A DNA stretch of 10,332 nucleotides. It comes from CAYVDH01 sp964450355. GTDB lineage: Bacteria; Bacteroidota; Bacteroidia; NS11-12g; UBA955. The stretch covers positions 1 to 10,332 of the forward strand of contig CAYVDH010000130.1 of the NCBI GenBank assembly GCA_964450355.1. The letters are read 5' to 3'. Both the position numbers and the translations under genes were made by a program. The number at the start of each line of letters is the position of its first letter. Within the stretch, counting starts at the first letter, position 1. Below, piece by piece: positions 1-9,875 of the stretch. Below the pieces are notes generated by a model. That model was not told the origin of the DNA. It saw nothing but the letters and a program-made list of their open reading frames with translations, and searched no databases.

Positions 1-21
1 ATTAAAGTTTCAAATATAAAT

Positions 22-2490
22 ATGAATTTTAAAAAATTAATAGAAGATTGTAAACCCCATTTCATTGCAATTGTAGCATTCTTAATCATTGGATTTTTGT
101 ATTTCAAGCCAAATTTTGAAGGTAAAACCCACAAAGAAGAGGACGTTACTCAGGGTTTGATAAAAGCTACAGAAATTAAAAAATACATGAAAGATGGTGA
201 GGCTCCTGGCTGGACTAACAGCATATTTTCTGGTATGCCTTCCACCTTGATTTATGGCCAAAAGACAGATAATAAAGTGGCGGAATACAGTTATTTGACC
301 CTGTTAGGCGATACTGCTTATCCATTTAAAATCATTGTGTTATCGTTTATAGGATTTTATTTTTTAATGATTGCTTTTAAAGTTAAACCTCTGCATGCAG
401 CTTTAGCTTCATTAGCTTATGGATTTGCAACATACAGCATCAGCAGTATTGAAGCAGCTCATTATACCAAGGTTTTAGCCATGGCATTGATGCCAGCTTT
501 AATGGCAGCACTACATTGGATATTCAGTGGTAGATATTTATTGGGAGGGGTGTTGTTGGGCTTTCATTTTGCCCTACAGATATATTATTTCCATTTTCAA
601 ATTACATTTTACAGCATCATTACATTGCTAGTGATGGGCGTTTATTATTTAATAGAAAATTTCAAAAGCAAAAACATGAAAAATGCATTGATAGCCACTT
701 TAGTATCTGTGTTTGCCGTTGGATTTGGGGTGTTAAGTAATGCAAGTAAAATAAAATCAACCTCAGATTTTGCAGAAAAAACCATGCGTGGTGGCAATGA
801 AATGGATAAAGCCACAGATAAATCCTCACAGAAAGAAACCAGTAAAAACGGTTTAAATAGAGATTATGCTTTCAGTTGGAGTTATGGAATTGGTGAAACC
901 TTTACATTGTTAATACCTAATTTTTATGGAGGAAGTAGCAATCAAAAATTGGGTACTAATTCAGCATTTTACGAAAAAACAGGCAATGACGAAGCGCTTG
1001 AACAAGGCCTTCCATTGTATCATGGTGAATTGGGCTTTACTTCCGGACCCATTTACATAGGAGCAATCATTGTGTTTCTGTTTATCTTAGGCATGGTAGT
1101 CATAGAAAGTGAGATTAAATGGGCATTGTTTGCTTTAACTATCATATCGTTCATACTGGCTTGGGGTAAACATTTTGGTATCATTAATAACTTTTTATTT
1201 GATCATTTAATTTATTACAACAAATTCAGAACACCCATGATGGCTATGTCTATAGCTCAAGTAACAATGCCATTAATTGGGTTTTTAGGTCTAAAAACAT
1301 TGTATGAAAATAGAAATGGGTTAAAAGATAAAATGCCAAAATTATCCAATGATGAACTTTGGAAAAAAATCACGTATGTGTTTTATGGCGTTGGTGGATT
1401 TTGTTTATTAATGGCTTTAGTAGGTCCTAATATCATAGAAATGGGAGGAAAAGTGGATGAAGAGCTAAGAAAAGGTGGAAATGGTCAAATCATTGAAATT
1501 TTAAAAGAAGACAGAGCAAGTTTATTGAGAGCTGACGCCTTCAGGTCTTTTATCTTCATAGGGTTGGCTTTTGCCATATTATGGGCTTGGTTTACCAAAA
1601 AAGTGACTCCATACATGGCTATTGGTATCATTGGAATTCTTGCTACCATTGATTTAGTAGGAGTAGATGCTAGGTATTTAAGTTGGTCTGATTTTAAATT
1701 TGAAAAAGGCGAGGCAATAGAGGTGGAAAAAGACAAAGCAGATGAAATGATATTGCAAGACAAAACTTTGCATTATAGGGTGTTAGATTTAACAAAAGAC
1801 CCGTTCAATGACAACAGTGGAGCAGCATTTCACAAAATGATAGGAGGGTATGATCCAGCCAAATTAAGCCGTTATCAAGACATCATATCTGAATTGATTG
1901 CAGATAAAAAATACCAAGATAAAGCATTGGATATACTAAATTGTAAATATTTAATAGGCAGCGACTCGTTTGGTAGAATGCCACAATTAAGGCAAAGTGC
2001 TAATGGCAATGCATGGTTCATTTCAAAATTAAAATCTGAAAAAAATGCCAAATATGAAATGGAAGGTTTGAAACTGATTAATCACAAATCTGAAGCAACT
2101 TTCAATGCGGAATTTGAAGCCAATAAACTAATAAAAAACACTGACTTTACAGTTGATTCCTTAAACAAAACCGAGTTATTAAGCTACCATCCTGACACAT
2201 TAAAATACAATGTTCAAAATTCAAACAACGGATTTTTAGTTTTCTCAGAAATTTATGATCAAGCTTGGAAAGCAAAAGTTGATGGCAAACCAACAAATTT
2301 GTACAAAGTTAATTACACTTTAAGAGGAATTGAAGTGCCTGCTGGAAATCACAAAATTGAATTGTATTTTGAAAAAACTGAAAACAAGTTAAAAACGTAT
2401 GAATTGATATTCTCAAGCCTTATTATGCTCGCCTTTTTGGCTCATATTGTGCTAAGTATCAAATCTTATTTTAACATTAAAACCTCTTAA
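22..2490 (+). CDS. YfhO-family polytopic inner-membrane protein
   Basis: 822-aa integral membrane protein of the YfhO family (GT-C-like fold), of the length usual for Bacteroidota members. About 14 hydrophobic segments are visible: roughly residues 14-29, 101-119, 123-141, 149-168, 172-190, 193-211, 221-239, 344-361, 366-385, 406-424, 450-468, 508-524, 530-548 and 795-813. Family-like motifs are GWTNSIFSGMPS (63-74), a conserved-looking HYTKVLAMALMPALM (147-161), SWSYGIGETFTLLIPNFYGG (285-304), RTPMMAMSIAQ (403-413) and GGYDPAKLSRYQD (608-620). A large soluble domain (about 550-790) precedes the last membrane segment and ends in a beta-rich part with VFSEIYDQAWKAKVDG (740-755). In Bacillus, YfhO is linked to glycosylation of cell-wall polymers; the role in Bacteroidota is not established, so a glycan-transfer function is inference. 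ATG at 22 gives a good N-terminal membrane anchor. Its promoter lies outside the window, and a terminator follows 8 bases after the stop. Confidence 0.88.
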   Translation: MNFKKLIEDCKPHFIAIVAFLIIGFLYFKPNFEGKTHKEEDVTQGLIKATEIKKYMKDGEAPGWTNSIFSGMPSTLIYGQKTDNKVAEYSYLTLLGDTAYPFKIIVLSFIGFYFLMIAFKVKPLHAALASLAYGFATYSISSIEAAHYTKVLAMALMPALMAALHWIFSGRYLLGGVLLGFHFALQIYYFHFQITFYSIITLLVMGVYYLIENFKSKNMKNALIATLVSVFAVGFGVLSNASKIKSTSDFAEKTMRGGNEMDKATDKSSQKETSKNGLNRDYAFSWSYGIGETFTLLIPNFYGGSSNQKLGTNSAFYEKTGNDEALEQGLPLYHGELGFTSGPIYIGAIIVFLFILGMVVIESEIKWALFALTIISFILAWGKHFGIINNFLFDHLIYYNKFRTPMMAMSIAQVTMPLIGFLGLKTLYENRNGLKDKMPKLSNDELWKKITYVFYGVGGFCLLMALVGPNIIEMGGKVDEELRKGGNGQIIEILKEDRASLLRADAFRSFIFIGLAFAILWAWFTKKVTPYMAIGIIGILATIDLVGVDARYLSWSDFKFEKGEAIEVEKDKADEMILQDKTLHYRVLDLTKDPFNDNSGAAFHKMIGGYDPAKLSRYQDIISELIADKKYQDKALDILNCKYLIGSDSFGRMPQLRQSANGNAWFISKLKSEKNAKYEMEGLKLINHKSEATFNAEFEANKLIKNTDFTVDSLNKTELLSYHPDTLKYNVQNSNNGFLVFSEIYDQAWKAKVDGKPTNLYKVNYTLRGIEVPAGNHKIELYFEKTENKLKTYELIFSSLIMLAFLAHIVLSIKSYFNIKTS

Positions 2491-2498
2491 ATAACAAC

Positions 2499-2535
2499 AA
2501 AAAATGACAGAAAAACAATATTTCTGTCATTTTTT
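2499..2535 (+). terminator. Intrinsic terminator after the YfhO-family gene
   Basis: A perfect 15-bp inverted repeat: the left arm at 2499-2513 (A6 then TGACAGAAA) pairs with the right arm at 2521-2535 (TTTCTGTCA then T6), with a 7-base loop at 2514-2520. The right arm ends in a T tract and the left arm begins with an A tract, so the structure could also work on the opposite strand. It begins 8 bases after the stop codon of the upstream gene and should separate it from sprA. The pairing is seen directly; termination activity is inferred. Confidence 0.85.
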
Positions 2536-2570
2536 CGTTACAAATGCAATTAAAATTGCTAAAAGTTTGT

Positions 2571-2578
2571 TATTTTCG
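2571..2578 (+). promoter_or_regulatory. Possible sprA promoter (-7 element)
   Basis: TATTTTCG at 2571-2578 matches the Bacteroidota -7 consensus TAnnTTTG at all but one position and is followed by CA. It lies just past the upstream terminator and about 85 bases before the sprA start, a sensible place for a promoter. No TTG or TTTG lies at the expected 19-21 base spacing upstream, so the -33 part is weak or absent. Transcription would begin near 2583-2587, giving a leader of about 80 bases. Confidence 0.4.
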
Positions 2579-2597
2579 CAAATCACAACAACAACTA

Positions 2598-2607
2598 ATA
2601 GGCCTAT
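2598..2607. repeat. 10-bp perfect palindrome in the sprA leader
   Basis: ATAGGCCTAT is a perfect palindrome with a GC core in an otherwise AT-rich leader. It lies about 20 bases downstream of the candidate -7 element, where a dimeric repressor could bind. The palindrome is seen directly; any operator role is speculative, and short palindromes also arise by chance. Confidence 0.3.
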
Positions 2608-2663
2608 AAGAGACAAAAATTACTCAACTTGTTTTACAATTTATTTAAATTTCTGTGATTAAA

Positions 2664-5600
2664 ATGTCTCGTCAACATATCAATATTTGGTCCAAGTCTT
2701 TTGTTTGGATACTGGCAATTACTGCTTTCCCAGCTTATTCGTTTATTCATTTTCAAATTAAAAATTCAAACGGGATTTCTATCGATGATTTTTTCAAATC
2801 CGATGAAGTATCAACTAAGAAAGTGGATGAGCCCAAAGCAGTTAAAAATGTTATGCCAGGAGATTCCACTAAAAAATCCAATAAAGCTGACTCTGGCGAA
2901 TTAAAATATCCCATCAAACAAAATGACGATAGAAATAAATCGGATTACGACAACAACATCGATTTACTTGACCCATCGGTAAAAACGTATTTTGAATACA
3001 ATTCAAAAACTGGTATGTACGATGAATACAAAGAACAAGCCGGTAGAAAAACCCTTTTAAGGTCGTTGAGTAAAGATGAGTACATGAAGGAAAGTGAAAA
3101 AAAGGATAGAAAAGAGTACTTTGACCAAAGAGCAAAAAGCAATGCAGGCGCAAGCGGATACAATACCAATAAAAAAATTGATTTAATAAAAACTCCCCCA
3201 ATTTTAGACAAAGTATTCAGGGGAGGTTTAATTGATATTCAGCCAAGTGGTTCAGCAGAGTTGACATTTGGAGGGATTTTCAATACTGTAAGGAATCCTC
3301 AGTTTACAGCCAGACAGCAAAAAACAAGGCAATTTGACTTTGACCAAAAAATTCAATTGAATGTTACTGGAAAAATTGGAAATGCACTTAATTTAGGGAT
3401 TAAATACGATACTGATGCAACCTTTGATTTTGATAACCAAACCAAATTGGATTGGGTAGGAAAAGAAGATCAAATGTTAAGAAAAGTGGAATTAGGGAAT
3501 GTGAGCTTGCCACTAAATGGAAGTTTAATCCAAGCTGGTCAATCATTATTTGGGATAAAAACACAATGGCAATTTGGTAAATTAGGAATGACCATCATAG
3601 CCACTCAAAACAAAGGACAAAGAACCGAAACATCAGTAAATGGTGGTGCTCAAATTACAAATTTCAATATACAAGCTCATAATTACGACCAAAACAGACA
3701 TTTCTTTTTAGCTCAATTTTTTAAAGACAGATTTGAAGTAGCCAATAAAAATTTACCTGCTCTGGATTTAAGTGCTGTTATCAATAGGGTAGAAGTGTGG
3801 GTGACAAATAGAAGTGGTAGTTATGAAAATACCCGCGATTTATTGACATTGATGGATTTAGGCGAGACTAGACCTTACAATAACTCACTTGTTTTACCCG
3901 GTCAAGAGTATGTGGCAAGCAATGAAACAAACGCCTTGTATAATTACTTATTAAGCGATGATAAATTCAGAAATGCAAACACCACCATCAATCAATTAAC
4001 CAATAACCCTAATTTAAAACAAGGTACTGATTATGAATTGTTGACATATGCTAAACAACTCACAGAAAATGAATTTACTGTCAATAAACAACTTGGTTAC
4101 ATTTCATTGAATACGGCATTGAACAACGATGAGGTATTGGCAGTAGCATTTGAATACACCTACAATGGAAGAACCTATAAAGTAGGTGAATTTGCATCGG
4201 AAGTAGCTAGTAACAGAGATGAAAGTAAAGCGTTGTTCGTAAAAATGTTGAAAGGCAACATCATCAGAACTCGTTTGCCATTATGGCAATTGATGATGAA
4301 AAACATTTATTCCTTAGGTTCATACAACATCAATACTTCTGATTTTAATTTTAACATCATATACAACGATGACCCTTCAGGAGCAGATTTAAATTATTTG
4401 CCTGTTAAAGGGTTTCCTCAATTAAGCGATGGTATTCCATTGTTGAGGGTAATGAATTTAGATAATTTAAATAGACAAGAAGAGAGAAAACCTGATGGAA
4501 CTTTCGATATGCTTGAAGGAAGAACTTTTCAAGGGCAGCAAGGCCGCATTATTTTTCCAGTTTTGGAACCCTTTGGAAATTATTTAAGATCCAAATTTAA
4601 CAACGATTCACTGACAGCCAATAAGTATGTTTTTGACGCCTTGTATGACAGCACAAAATGGTTAGCAGAACAAGATGTCACGCATAATAAATTCTTTTTA
4701 AAAGGAAGTTATAAAGGCAACAGCAGTGCTGAGATTTCTTTGAATGCATTAAACGTACCTCAAGGCTCAGTGATAGTGACAGCCAACGGTACAAAATTGA
4801 CTGAAAATGTCGATTATACGGTGGATTATAACGCTGGGAAAGTCACCATCATCAATCAAGGAATATTGCAATCTGGGGCAACCATTAAAGTGTCTGCCGA
4901 GAGCAACAGCATGTTCAATGTACAGCAGAAAACATTGCTAGGAGCCAGATTTGATTACACTGCCAATAGAAAAACAATGCTTGGAGGTACCATTTTGCAT
5001 ATGTATGAAAGGGCGTTGACTCCAAAAACCAACATTGGTGACGAACCTTTATTAAATACCATCATTGGCATAGATGGAAGCTATAATTCAAATTCATTGT
5101 TGCTTACTAAATTGGTAGATAGATTGCCATTTATAGAAACCAAAGCAGAGAGTAAAGTGACTGCTCAAGGTGAATTTGCCAAATTATTCCCCGGTAAAGC
5201 CAGAGGGCAAAATAAAACTCGTGGAGTAAGTTATATTGATGATTTTGAGGGTGCTGAAACAACCTTCGATTTGAGGTTAATATCCAATTGGAAACTGTCT
5301 AGTTTGCCTCAATTTCAAAAACAATTGTTTCCTGAATGGGAGGAATTTAATTTAGACAAAAAACCTTGGGGAAATTACCGTTCTAAATTGGCTTGGTACA
5401 ACATTGATCCTACCTTTTATAGAAATGACAAATACACACCTGATCACATCAAAAACGATGTGAACATGCAGAGCAACCATTACATGAGAGAAGTATTGGT
5501 AACTGAAGTGTTTCCTAATAAACAATTACAACAAGGAGCACCAACAATTTTACCTACTTTGGACATGGCTTTTTTCCCAAATGAAAGGGGCATGTATAAT

Positions 5601-8600
5601 TACAATTTTAATGCAACTGATTTTAATCCTGATGGAACTTTTAAGCAAGCTGTGAAAACTTGGGGAGGTATCATGAGAAGAATTGAAACCAACGATTTTG
5701 AAGCAGCTAATATTGATTACATCGAAGTGTGGCTTATGGATCCTTTTATATACAACAAAAACAACAAAGGCCAATTGTACATCAATTTAGGAAACATAAG
5801 TGAAGACATTTTGCCAGATAGAAGAAAATCGTTTGAAAATGGCAGCAGTCCAACTGGAGATTTAACTAATTTAGACTCTTCTACTTTTGGCTATGTATCT
5901 AGGCTTCCTCAATTGAACAATGCTTTTGATAATGAGCCAGATGCACGTCCTTTCCAAGATTTAGGTTTGGACGGATTAAATGATGACCAAGAAAGGTATT
6001 TCAGAGACAGTTTTTTAAATCAATTAAAAAACAATTTTGGGGCAAGCAGCGACATTTATTTAAAAGCATTAAGTGATCCTTCAAACGACAATTACAAGCA
6101 CAACAGAAATCCTGATTACGATGCGGCATTAGCCAATATCATTGATAGATATAAAGCTTTCAATTCTCATCAAGGAAATGCTACCTTGAATAAATTATCT
6201 GATGGTACACCTGAGTCTGCTGTTAATACACCTGATAACGAGGACATCAACAACGATTTTACCATGAATCAAACTGAAGATTATTTTCAGTACAAAATCG
6301 ATTTAAGTCCACAGGATTTGCAAATTGGAAACGGATATTGTACAGACATCAACGAAATAGATAAATTATTAAAAAACGGAAAAACTGAAAGAATAAAATG
6401 GTATCAATTGAAAATACCTATCAAACAATTTACAAGCACTGTTGGTAACATTTCTGATTTTAAATCCATTCGTTTTATGCGCATGTTTTTAAAAGGATTT
6501 GACAGCAGTGTAGTGCTTCGTTTTGGTCAATTACAATTGGTGCGTGCAGATTGGAGAAGGTATTTGCAAACCTTAAATTCACCGGGAGCTATAGTGCCAT
6601 TAGACCCTACAGATAACACCAAATTCACAATTTCTACAGTGAATATTGAAGAAAATGGAAAACGTTCACCAATACGTTACGTAGTTCCACCTGGTATTAG
6701 CAGAGTTCAAGACCCTACCTCACAAAATGTGGTTCAACAAAACGAACAATCTTTGTCTTTGGCCATTTGTAACCTAAAACCAGGCGATTCTAGAGCAGCA
6801 TATAAAACCACCAATTTTGACATCAGAAACTATAAAAAAATGCAAATGTTTGTGCATGCCGAAGGTACAGATGTGAAAGATGGAGAATTGTCTGCATTCA
6901 TCAGAATTGGAACCGACTTAGTAAACAATTATTACGAATACGAAATACCTTTAAATATTACTCCTAACGGAACATACAATGCAGATGGTATTTGGAAAAA
7001 AGAAAACGAATTTGATTTTGATTTATCTGATTTATTTGATTCCAAAGAATTGAGGTCAAAAAGCAATGTGCCACTTAATAGACCATTTTGGTATTTTAAA
7101 AACAATGGACATAAAATTTCAATTTTAGGATTGCCAGATTTAAGCAATATCAGAGTAGTCATGTTGGGAATTAGAAACAATGCCGATGTTGCCAAATGTG
7201 GTGAAGTGTGGTTCAATGAACTTAGGGTATCTGATATTACCAACAAAAGTGGATGGGCTACCACGGGAAGAGTGGTTGCACAAATGGCAGATTTTGCCAC
7301 ATTAAGCGCTTCTGGAAACATCTCTACCATTGGTTTTGGTGGTGTTGACAAAAGATTAAACGAAAGAAACTTGAGCGATAATTATCAATTTGATTTGTCT
7401 TCAAGTTTTGAATTAGGCAAATTTTTCCCTCAAAAAGCAGGAGTCAATATTCCAATGTTTATTGGTTATAGTGGTACAATAAGTCGTCCTAAATTCAATC
7501 CATTGAACCCGGATGTTGAGTTGGATAAAGCACTCAATTCTCTTAGTGGAAACGAAAGAGATGCCCTTAAAAAAGCAGCAGAGGATTACAATTCTCGTTA
7601 CAGCATCAATTTTACAAACGTAAGAAAAAACAGAACAGGCTCAGGAAAACTATTGCCTTGGAGTTTATCTAATTTTAATCTCACCTATTCATACATCATG
7701 GTGAAGAAAAGAAACATACAGATTGAAGACCAATTCAGTAAAACATACCATGGAAGCCTTGGATATAATTACAGCCCTATTGTAAAACCTTGGGAGCCAT
7801 TTAAGTTCATTAAAAATAGAAAATTGGCTTTAATCAAAGACATCAATTTTTACAAAATGCCTCAGAACATTACTGTGAGATTTGATGCGGACAGGTATTA
7901 TTCAGAAACACAAAATAGAAACAACGATTTATTCAAACAATTTACCCCTCGGTTGTTTGATAAAAACTTTACCATGAATCGTTTTTATGTAGTGAATTAT
8001 CCTATCACTAAAAGTTTGAAATTGGATTACACAGCTACAGCAATTGCACGTATCGAAGAGCCATTTGGTCAGTTAAATACCGAGGAGAAAAGAGATTCGG
8101 TAAGAGATGAGTTTTTCTCCTTAGGTAAAATGAGGGATTTTAACCAACAAGCCAATTTCAATTACACTTTGCCATTCAGTAAAATTGGGTTTTTAAACTG
8201 GATTACCTCCGATGTGAAATACAGTTCCAATTACCAATGGAGACAAGCTCCACCTGCCTTGCCAGGTCAGGGAAATACCATACAAAACAGCAGAGAAATC
8301 AATGTGAATACACAACTTAATTTAGTGAATTTATACAACAAAATTCCTTTCTTAAGAAAAATCAACCAAGGTGGTTCTACTAAAAAATCTAACACAAAAA
8401 TAGAGAAAAAGAAAACAGATGGTGCTGGAGATGCAGGAGCAAAATCGGATGAAGCAGATCCAAAAAAGAAAAAAGAGAAACAAAAATTTGGCACCAACTT
8501 TTTAAGGGCATTGATGATGTTGAGAAATGCAAGCATTACTTACACTCAAAGAGAAGGAACATTGTTACCTGGGTTCATTTATCAAATAGATTATTTTGGG

Positions 8601-9863
8601 CAAAACTTTGCACACAATGCTCCCGGTTTACCATTTATTTTGGGAAGTCAGAGTGATGATACAAGATACATCATGGCTAAAAATGGTTCATTGAGCAACG
8701 ACCCATCCTTAGGAAATTATTTCTTAAAAAATTACACACAAACCATACAAGGAAATGCCACAGTAGAGTCATTCAAAGACTTTAAGATTCAATTGAATTT
8801 TAATTTGAATAAATCTACTAATTTGTCATCGATTTTCAAATATGACACTGCCAAAAATTACAATAATTGGAGGGATTTTCAAACCACAGAGACAGGCAAT
8901 TTCAGCATGAGTCATATATTCATCAGAACAGCCTTTGAAAAAGTGAGTTCAGACAACAATTGGGTGAGTCAGAATTACGAGAATTTTGAGCAATTCAGGT
9001 ATGTAGTAGCACAAAGACAGCAAGGTGGCGATGCGAGAGTTAGTAATAAATCATCTATTGACTCCATTTCTAAATACCCATCTGGGTATGGACCAACTGC
9101 TCAAAACACCTTATTGCCTGCATTTTTAGCAGCATATACTGGTCAAAACCAAAGCAAAGTAGGATTGAGTCCTATTTTGAAAATTCCATTGCCTAACTGG
9201 AACATCAATTACAATGGATTGACCAAAATAAAATCCATATCTAAAAAATTCTCGAACATTACGATACAACACAGATACCAAGGGGTATATACCATTGGAG
9301 GATTTACCAGTAACTTGTATTACGATCCAGATACCACAGCAGTAAAAGGCAAAGATTTGGTGAGTAAATACAACATCAATAATGTGACAATCAGAGAGCA
9401 ATTCAGCCCATTGTTGGGGGTTGACTTCACTACTAAAGGTGGTGTAACTGGAGGGTTTAAAATAAATCGTTCACGCAATGTTACTTTGTTAGTACCTAAT
9501 GCCAATGTGATAGAAAACACCATGAAAGAATGGAGTTTCCGATTGGGGTATAGAACAAGTGGAGTGAAATTGCCATTGAATTTTAACGGCAAAAGGGTAT
9601 ATTTAGCCAACGATTTGCAGATGGATTTAGACATCAGTGTTCAAAATAATTTTACTGTAAAAAGGGTAGTAGATCAAAATACCAATACTCCTACAGGAGG
9701 ACAGAGAGTAGTGCTAATTAGACCAAACATCAATTACATGATTAGCAACAATCTTAATTTGAATATTTTCTACGACCGCAGGGCATCCAAGCCAGCTATA
9801 TCCAATAGTTTCCCAACGGCTTTAACTACATTTGGATTTAAATTGAGATACACCTTGCAATAA
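2664..9863 (+). CDS. sprA: SprA/Sov, T9SS outer-membrane translocon
   Basis: 2399-aa translocon of the type IX secretion system, close in length to Flavobacterium SprA (about 2400 aa). The family forms a single-chain 36-strand outer-membrane barrel that exports proteins bearing C-terminal sorting domains, with PorV as partner. Visible features: a signal peptide (hydrophobic core about residues 12-28); a Lys/Asp-rich linker (about 35-100); the conserved N-terminal segment (104-160); the RGGLIDIQPSG block from 186, then the GKIGNALNLGIKYDT and GNVSLPLNGSLI motifs; YIDDFEGAE at 857; WGGIMRRIETNDF at 1000; WYQLKIPI at 1246; FKSIRFMRMF at 1266; WRRY at 1297; GEVWFNELRVSD at 1513; and a beta-barrel C-terminus ending FGFKLRYTLQ. 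A Lys-rich loop (1905-1941) interrupts the last third. ATG at 2664 is preferred over an in-frame GTG at 2655, because it starts the signal peptide directly and ATG is the commoner start. The frame is intact throughout. SprA is essential for T9SS secretion; gliding motility cannot be inferred from this gene alone. Confidence 0.97.
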   Translation: MSRQHINIWSKSFVWILAITAFPAYSFIHFQIKNSNGISIDDFFKSDEVSTKKVDEPKAVKNVMPGDSTKKSNKADSGELKYPIKQNDDRNKSDYDNNIDLLDPSVKTYFEYNSKTGMYDEYKEQAGRKTLLRSLSKDEYMKESEKKDRKEYFDQRAKSNAGASGYNTNKKIDLIKTPPILDKVFRGGLIDIQPSGSAELTFGGIFNTVRNPQFTARQQKTRQFDFDQKIQLNVTGKIGNALNLGIKYDTDATFDFDNQTKLDWVGKEDQMLRKVELGNVSLPLNGSLIQAGQSLFGIKTQWQFGKLGMTIIATQNKGQRTETSVNGGAQITNFNIQAHNYDQNRHFFLAQFFKDRFEVANKNLPALDLSAVINRVEVWVTNRSGSYENTRDLLTLMDLGETRPYNNSLVLPGQEYVASNETNALYNYLLSDDKFRNANTTINQLTNNPNLKQGTDYELLTYAKQLTENEFTVNKQLGYISLNTALNNDEVLAVAFEYTYNGRTYKVGEFASEVASNRDESKALFVKMLKGNIIRTRLPLWQLMMKNIYSLGSYNINTSDFNFNIIYNDDPSGADLNYLPVKGFPQLSDGIPLLRVMNLDNLNRQEERKPDGTFDMLEGRTFQGQQGRIIFPVLEPFGNYLRSKFNNDSLTANKYVFDALYDSTKWLAEQDVTHNKFFLKGSYKGNSSAEISLNALNVPQGSVIVTANGTKLTENVDYTVDYNAGKVTIINQGILQSGATIKVSAESNSMFNVQQKTLLGARFDYTANRKTMLGGTILHMYERALTPKTNIGDEPLLNTIIGIDGSYNSNSLLLTKLVDRLPFIETKAESKVTAQGEFAKLFPGKARGQNKTRGVSYIDDFEGAETTFDLRLISNWKLSSLPQFQKQLFPEWEEFNLDKKPWGNYRSKLAWYNIDPTFYRNDKYTPDHIKNDVNMQSNHYMREVLVTEVFPNKQLQQGAPTILPTLDMAFFPNERGMYNYNFNATDFNPDGTFKQAVKTWGGIMRRIETNDFEAANIDYIEVWLMDPFIYNKNNKGQLYINLGNISEDILPDRRKSFENGSSPTGDLTNLDSSTFGYVSRLPQLNNAFDNEPDARPFQDLGLDGLNDDQERYFRDSFLNQLKNNFGASSDIYLKALSDPSNDNYKHNRNPDYDAALANIIDRYKAFNSHQGNATLNKLSDGTPESAVNTPDNEDINNDFTMNQTEDYFQYKIDLSPQDLQIGNGYCTDINEIDKLLKNGKTERIKWYQLKIPIKQFTSTVGNISDFKSIRFMRMFLKGFDSSVVLRFGQLQLVRADWRRYLQTLNSPGAIVPLDPTDNTKFTISTVNIEENGKRSPIRYVVPPGISRVQDPTSQNVVQQNEQSLSLAICNLKPGDSRAAYKTTNFDIRNYKKMQMFVHAEGTDVKDGELSAFIRIGTDLVNNYYEYEIPLNITPNGTYNADGIWKKENEFDFDLSDLFDSKELRSKSNVPLNRPFWYFKNNGHKISILGLPDLSNIRVVMLGIRNNADVAKCGEVWFNELRVSDITNKSGWATTGRVVAQMADFATLSASGNISTIGFGGVDKRLNERNLSDNYQFDLSSSFELGKFFPQKAGVNIPMFIGYSGTISRPKFNPLNPDVELDKALNSLSGNERDALKKAAEDYNSRYSINFTNVRKNRTGSGKLLPWSLSNFNLTYSYIMVKKRNIQIEDQFSKTYHGSLGYNYSPIVKPWEPFKFIKNRKLALIKDINFYKMPQNITVRFDADRYYSETQNRNNDLFKQFTPRLFDKNFTMNRFYVVNYPITKSLKLDYTATAIARIEEPFGQLNTEEKRDSVRDEFFSLGKMRDFNQQANFNYTLPFSKIGFLNWITSDVKYSSNYQWRQAPPALPGQGNTIQNSREINVNTQLNLVNLYNKIPFLRKINQGGSTKKSNTKIEKKKTDGAGDAGAKSDEADPKKKKEKQKFGTNFLRALMMLRNASITYTQREGTLLPGFIYQIDYFGQNFAHNAPGLPFILGSQSDDTRYIMAKNGSLSNDPSLGNYFLKNYTQTIQGNATVESFKDFKIQLNFNLNKSTNLSSIFKYDTAKNYNNWRDFQTTETGNFSMSHIFIRTAFEKVSSDNNWVSQNYENFEQFRYVVAQRQQGGDARVSNKSSIDSISKYPSGYGPTAQNTLLPAFLAAYTGQNQSKVGLSPILKIPLPNWNINYNGLTKIKSISKKFSNITIQHRYQGVYTIGGFTSNLYYDPDTTAVKGKDLVSKYNINNVTIREQFSPLLGVDFTTKGGVTGGFKINRSRNVTLLVPNANVIENTMKEWSFRLGYRTSGVKLPLNFNGKRVYLANDLQMDLDISVQNNFTVKRVVDQNTNTPTGGQRVVLIRPNINYMISNNLNLNIFYDRRASKPAISNSFPTALTTFGFKLRYTLQ

Positions 9864-9875
9864 GGGTTTACATCA

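Noticed and set aside
2585..2596. Short CAA repeat in the sprA leader
   Set aside because: It has only about three units in an A-rich leader, too short to be a meaningful microsatellite.
2643..2650. ATTTAAAT palindrome just before the sprA start
   Set aside because: It is eight AT-only bases in an AT-rich leader, expected by chance.
2701..2904. 67-codon + strand open frame inside the start of sprA
   Set aside because: It is out of frame with SprA, has no signal of its own, and covers the SprA signal peptide and linker, which are well supported.
2914..3211. Two overlapping - strand open frames opposite the SprA N-terminal region
   Set aside because: They overlap each other in different frames and oppose a clearly coding region; they are shadows of the AT-rich coding sequence.
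6932..7351. Open frame of 139 codons on the - strand inside sprA
   Set aside because: It lies wholly opposite strongly conserved SprA motifs (the GEVWFNELRVSD region), has no recognisable domain, and is explained by codon bias on the other strand.
8267..8536. - strand frame with an apparent hydrophobic Phe-rich stretch
   Set aside because: The Phe run is the reverse complement of the Lys codons in the charged SprA loop, so it is an artefact of that composition.
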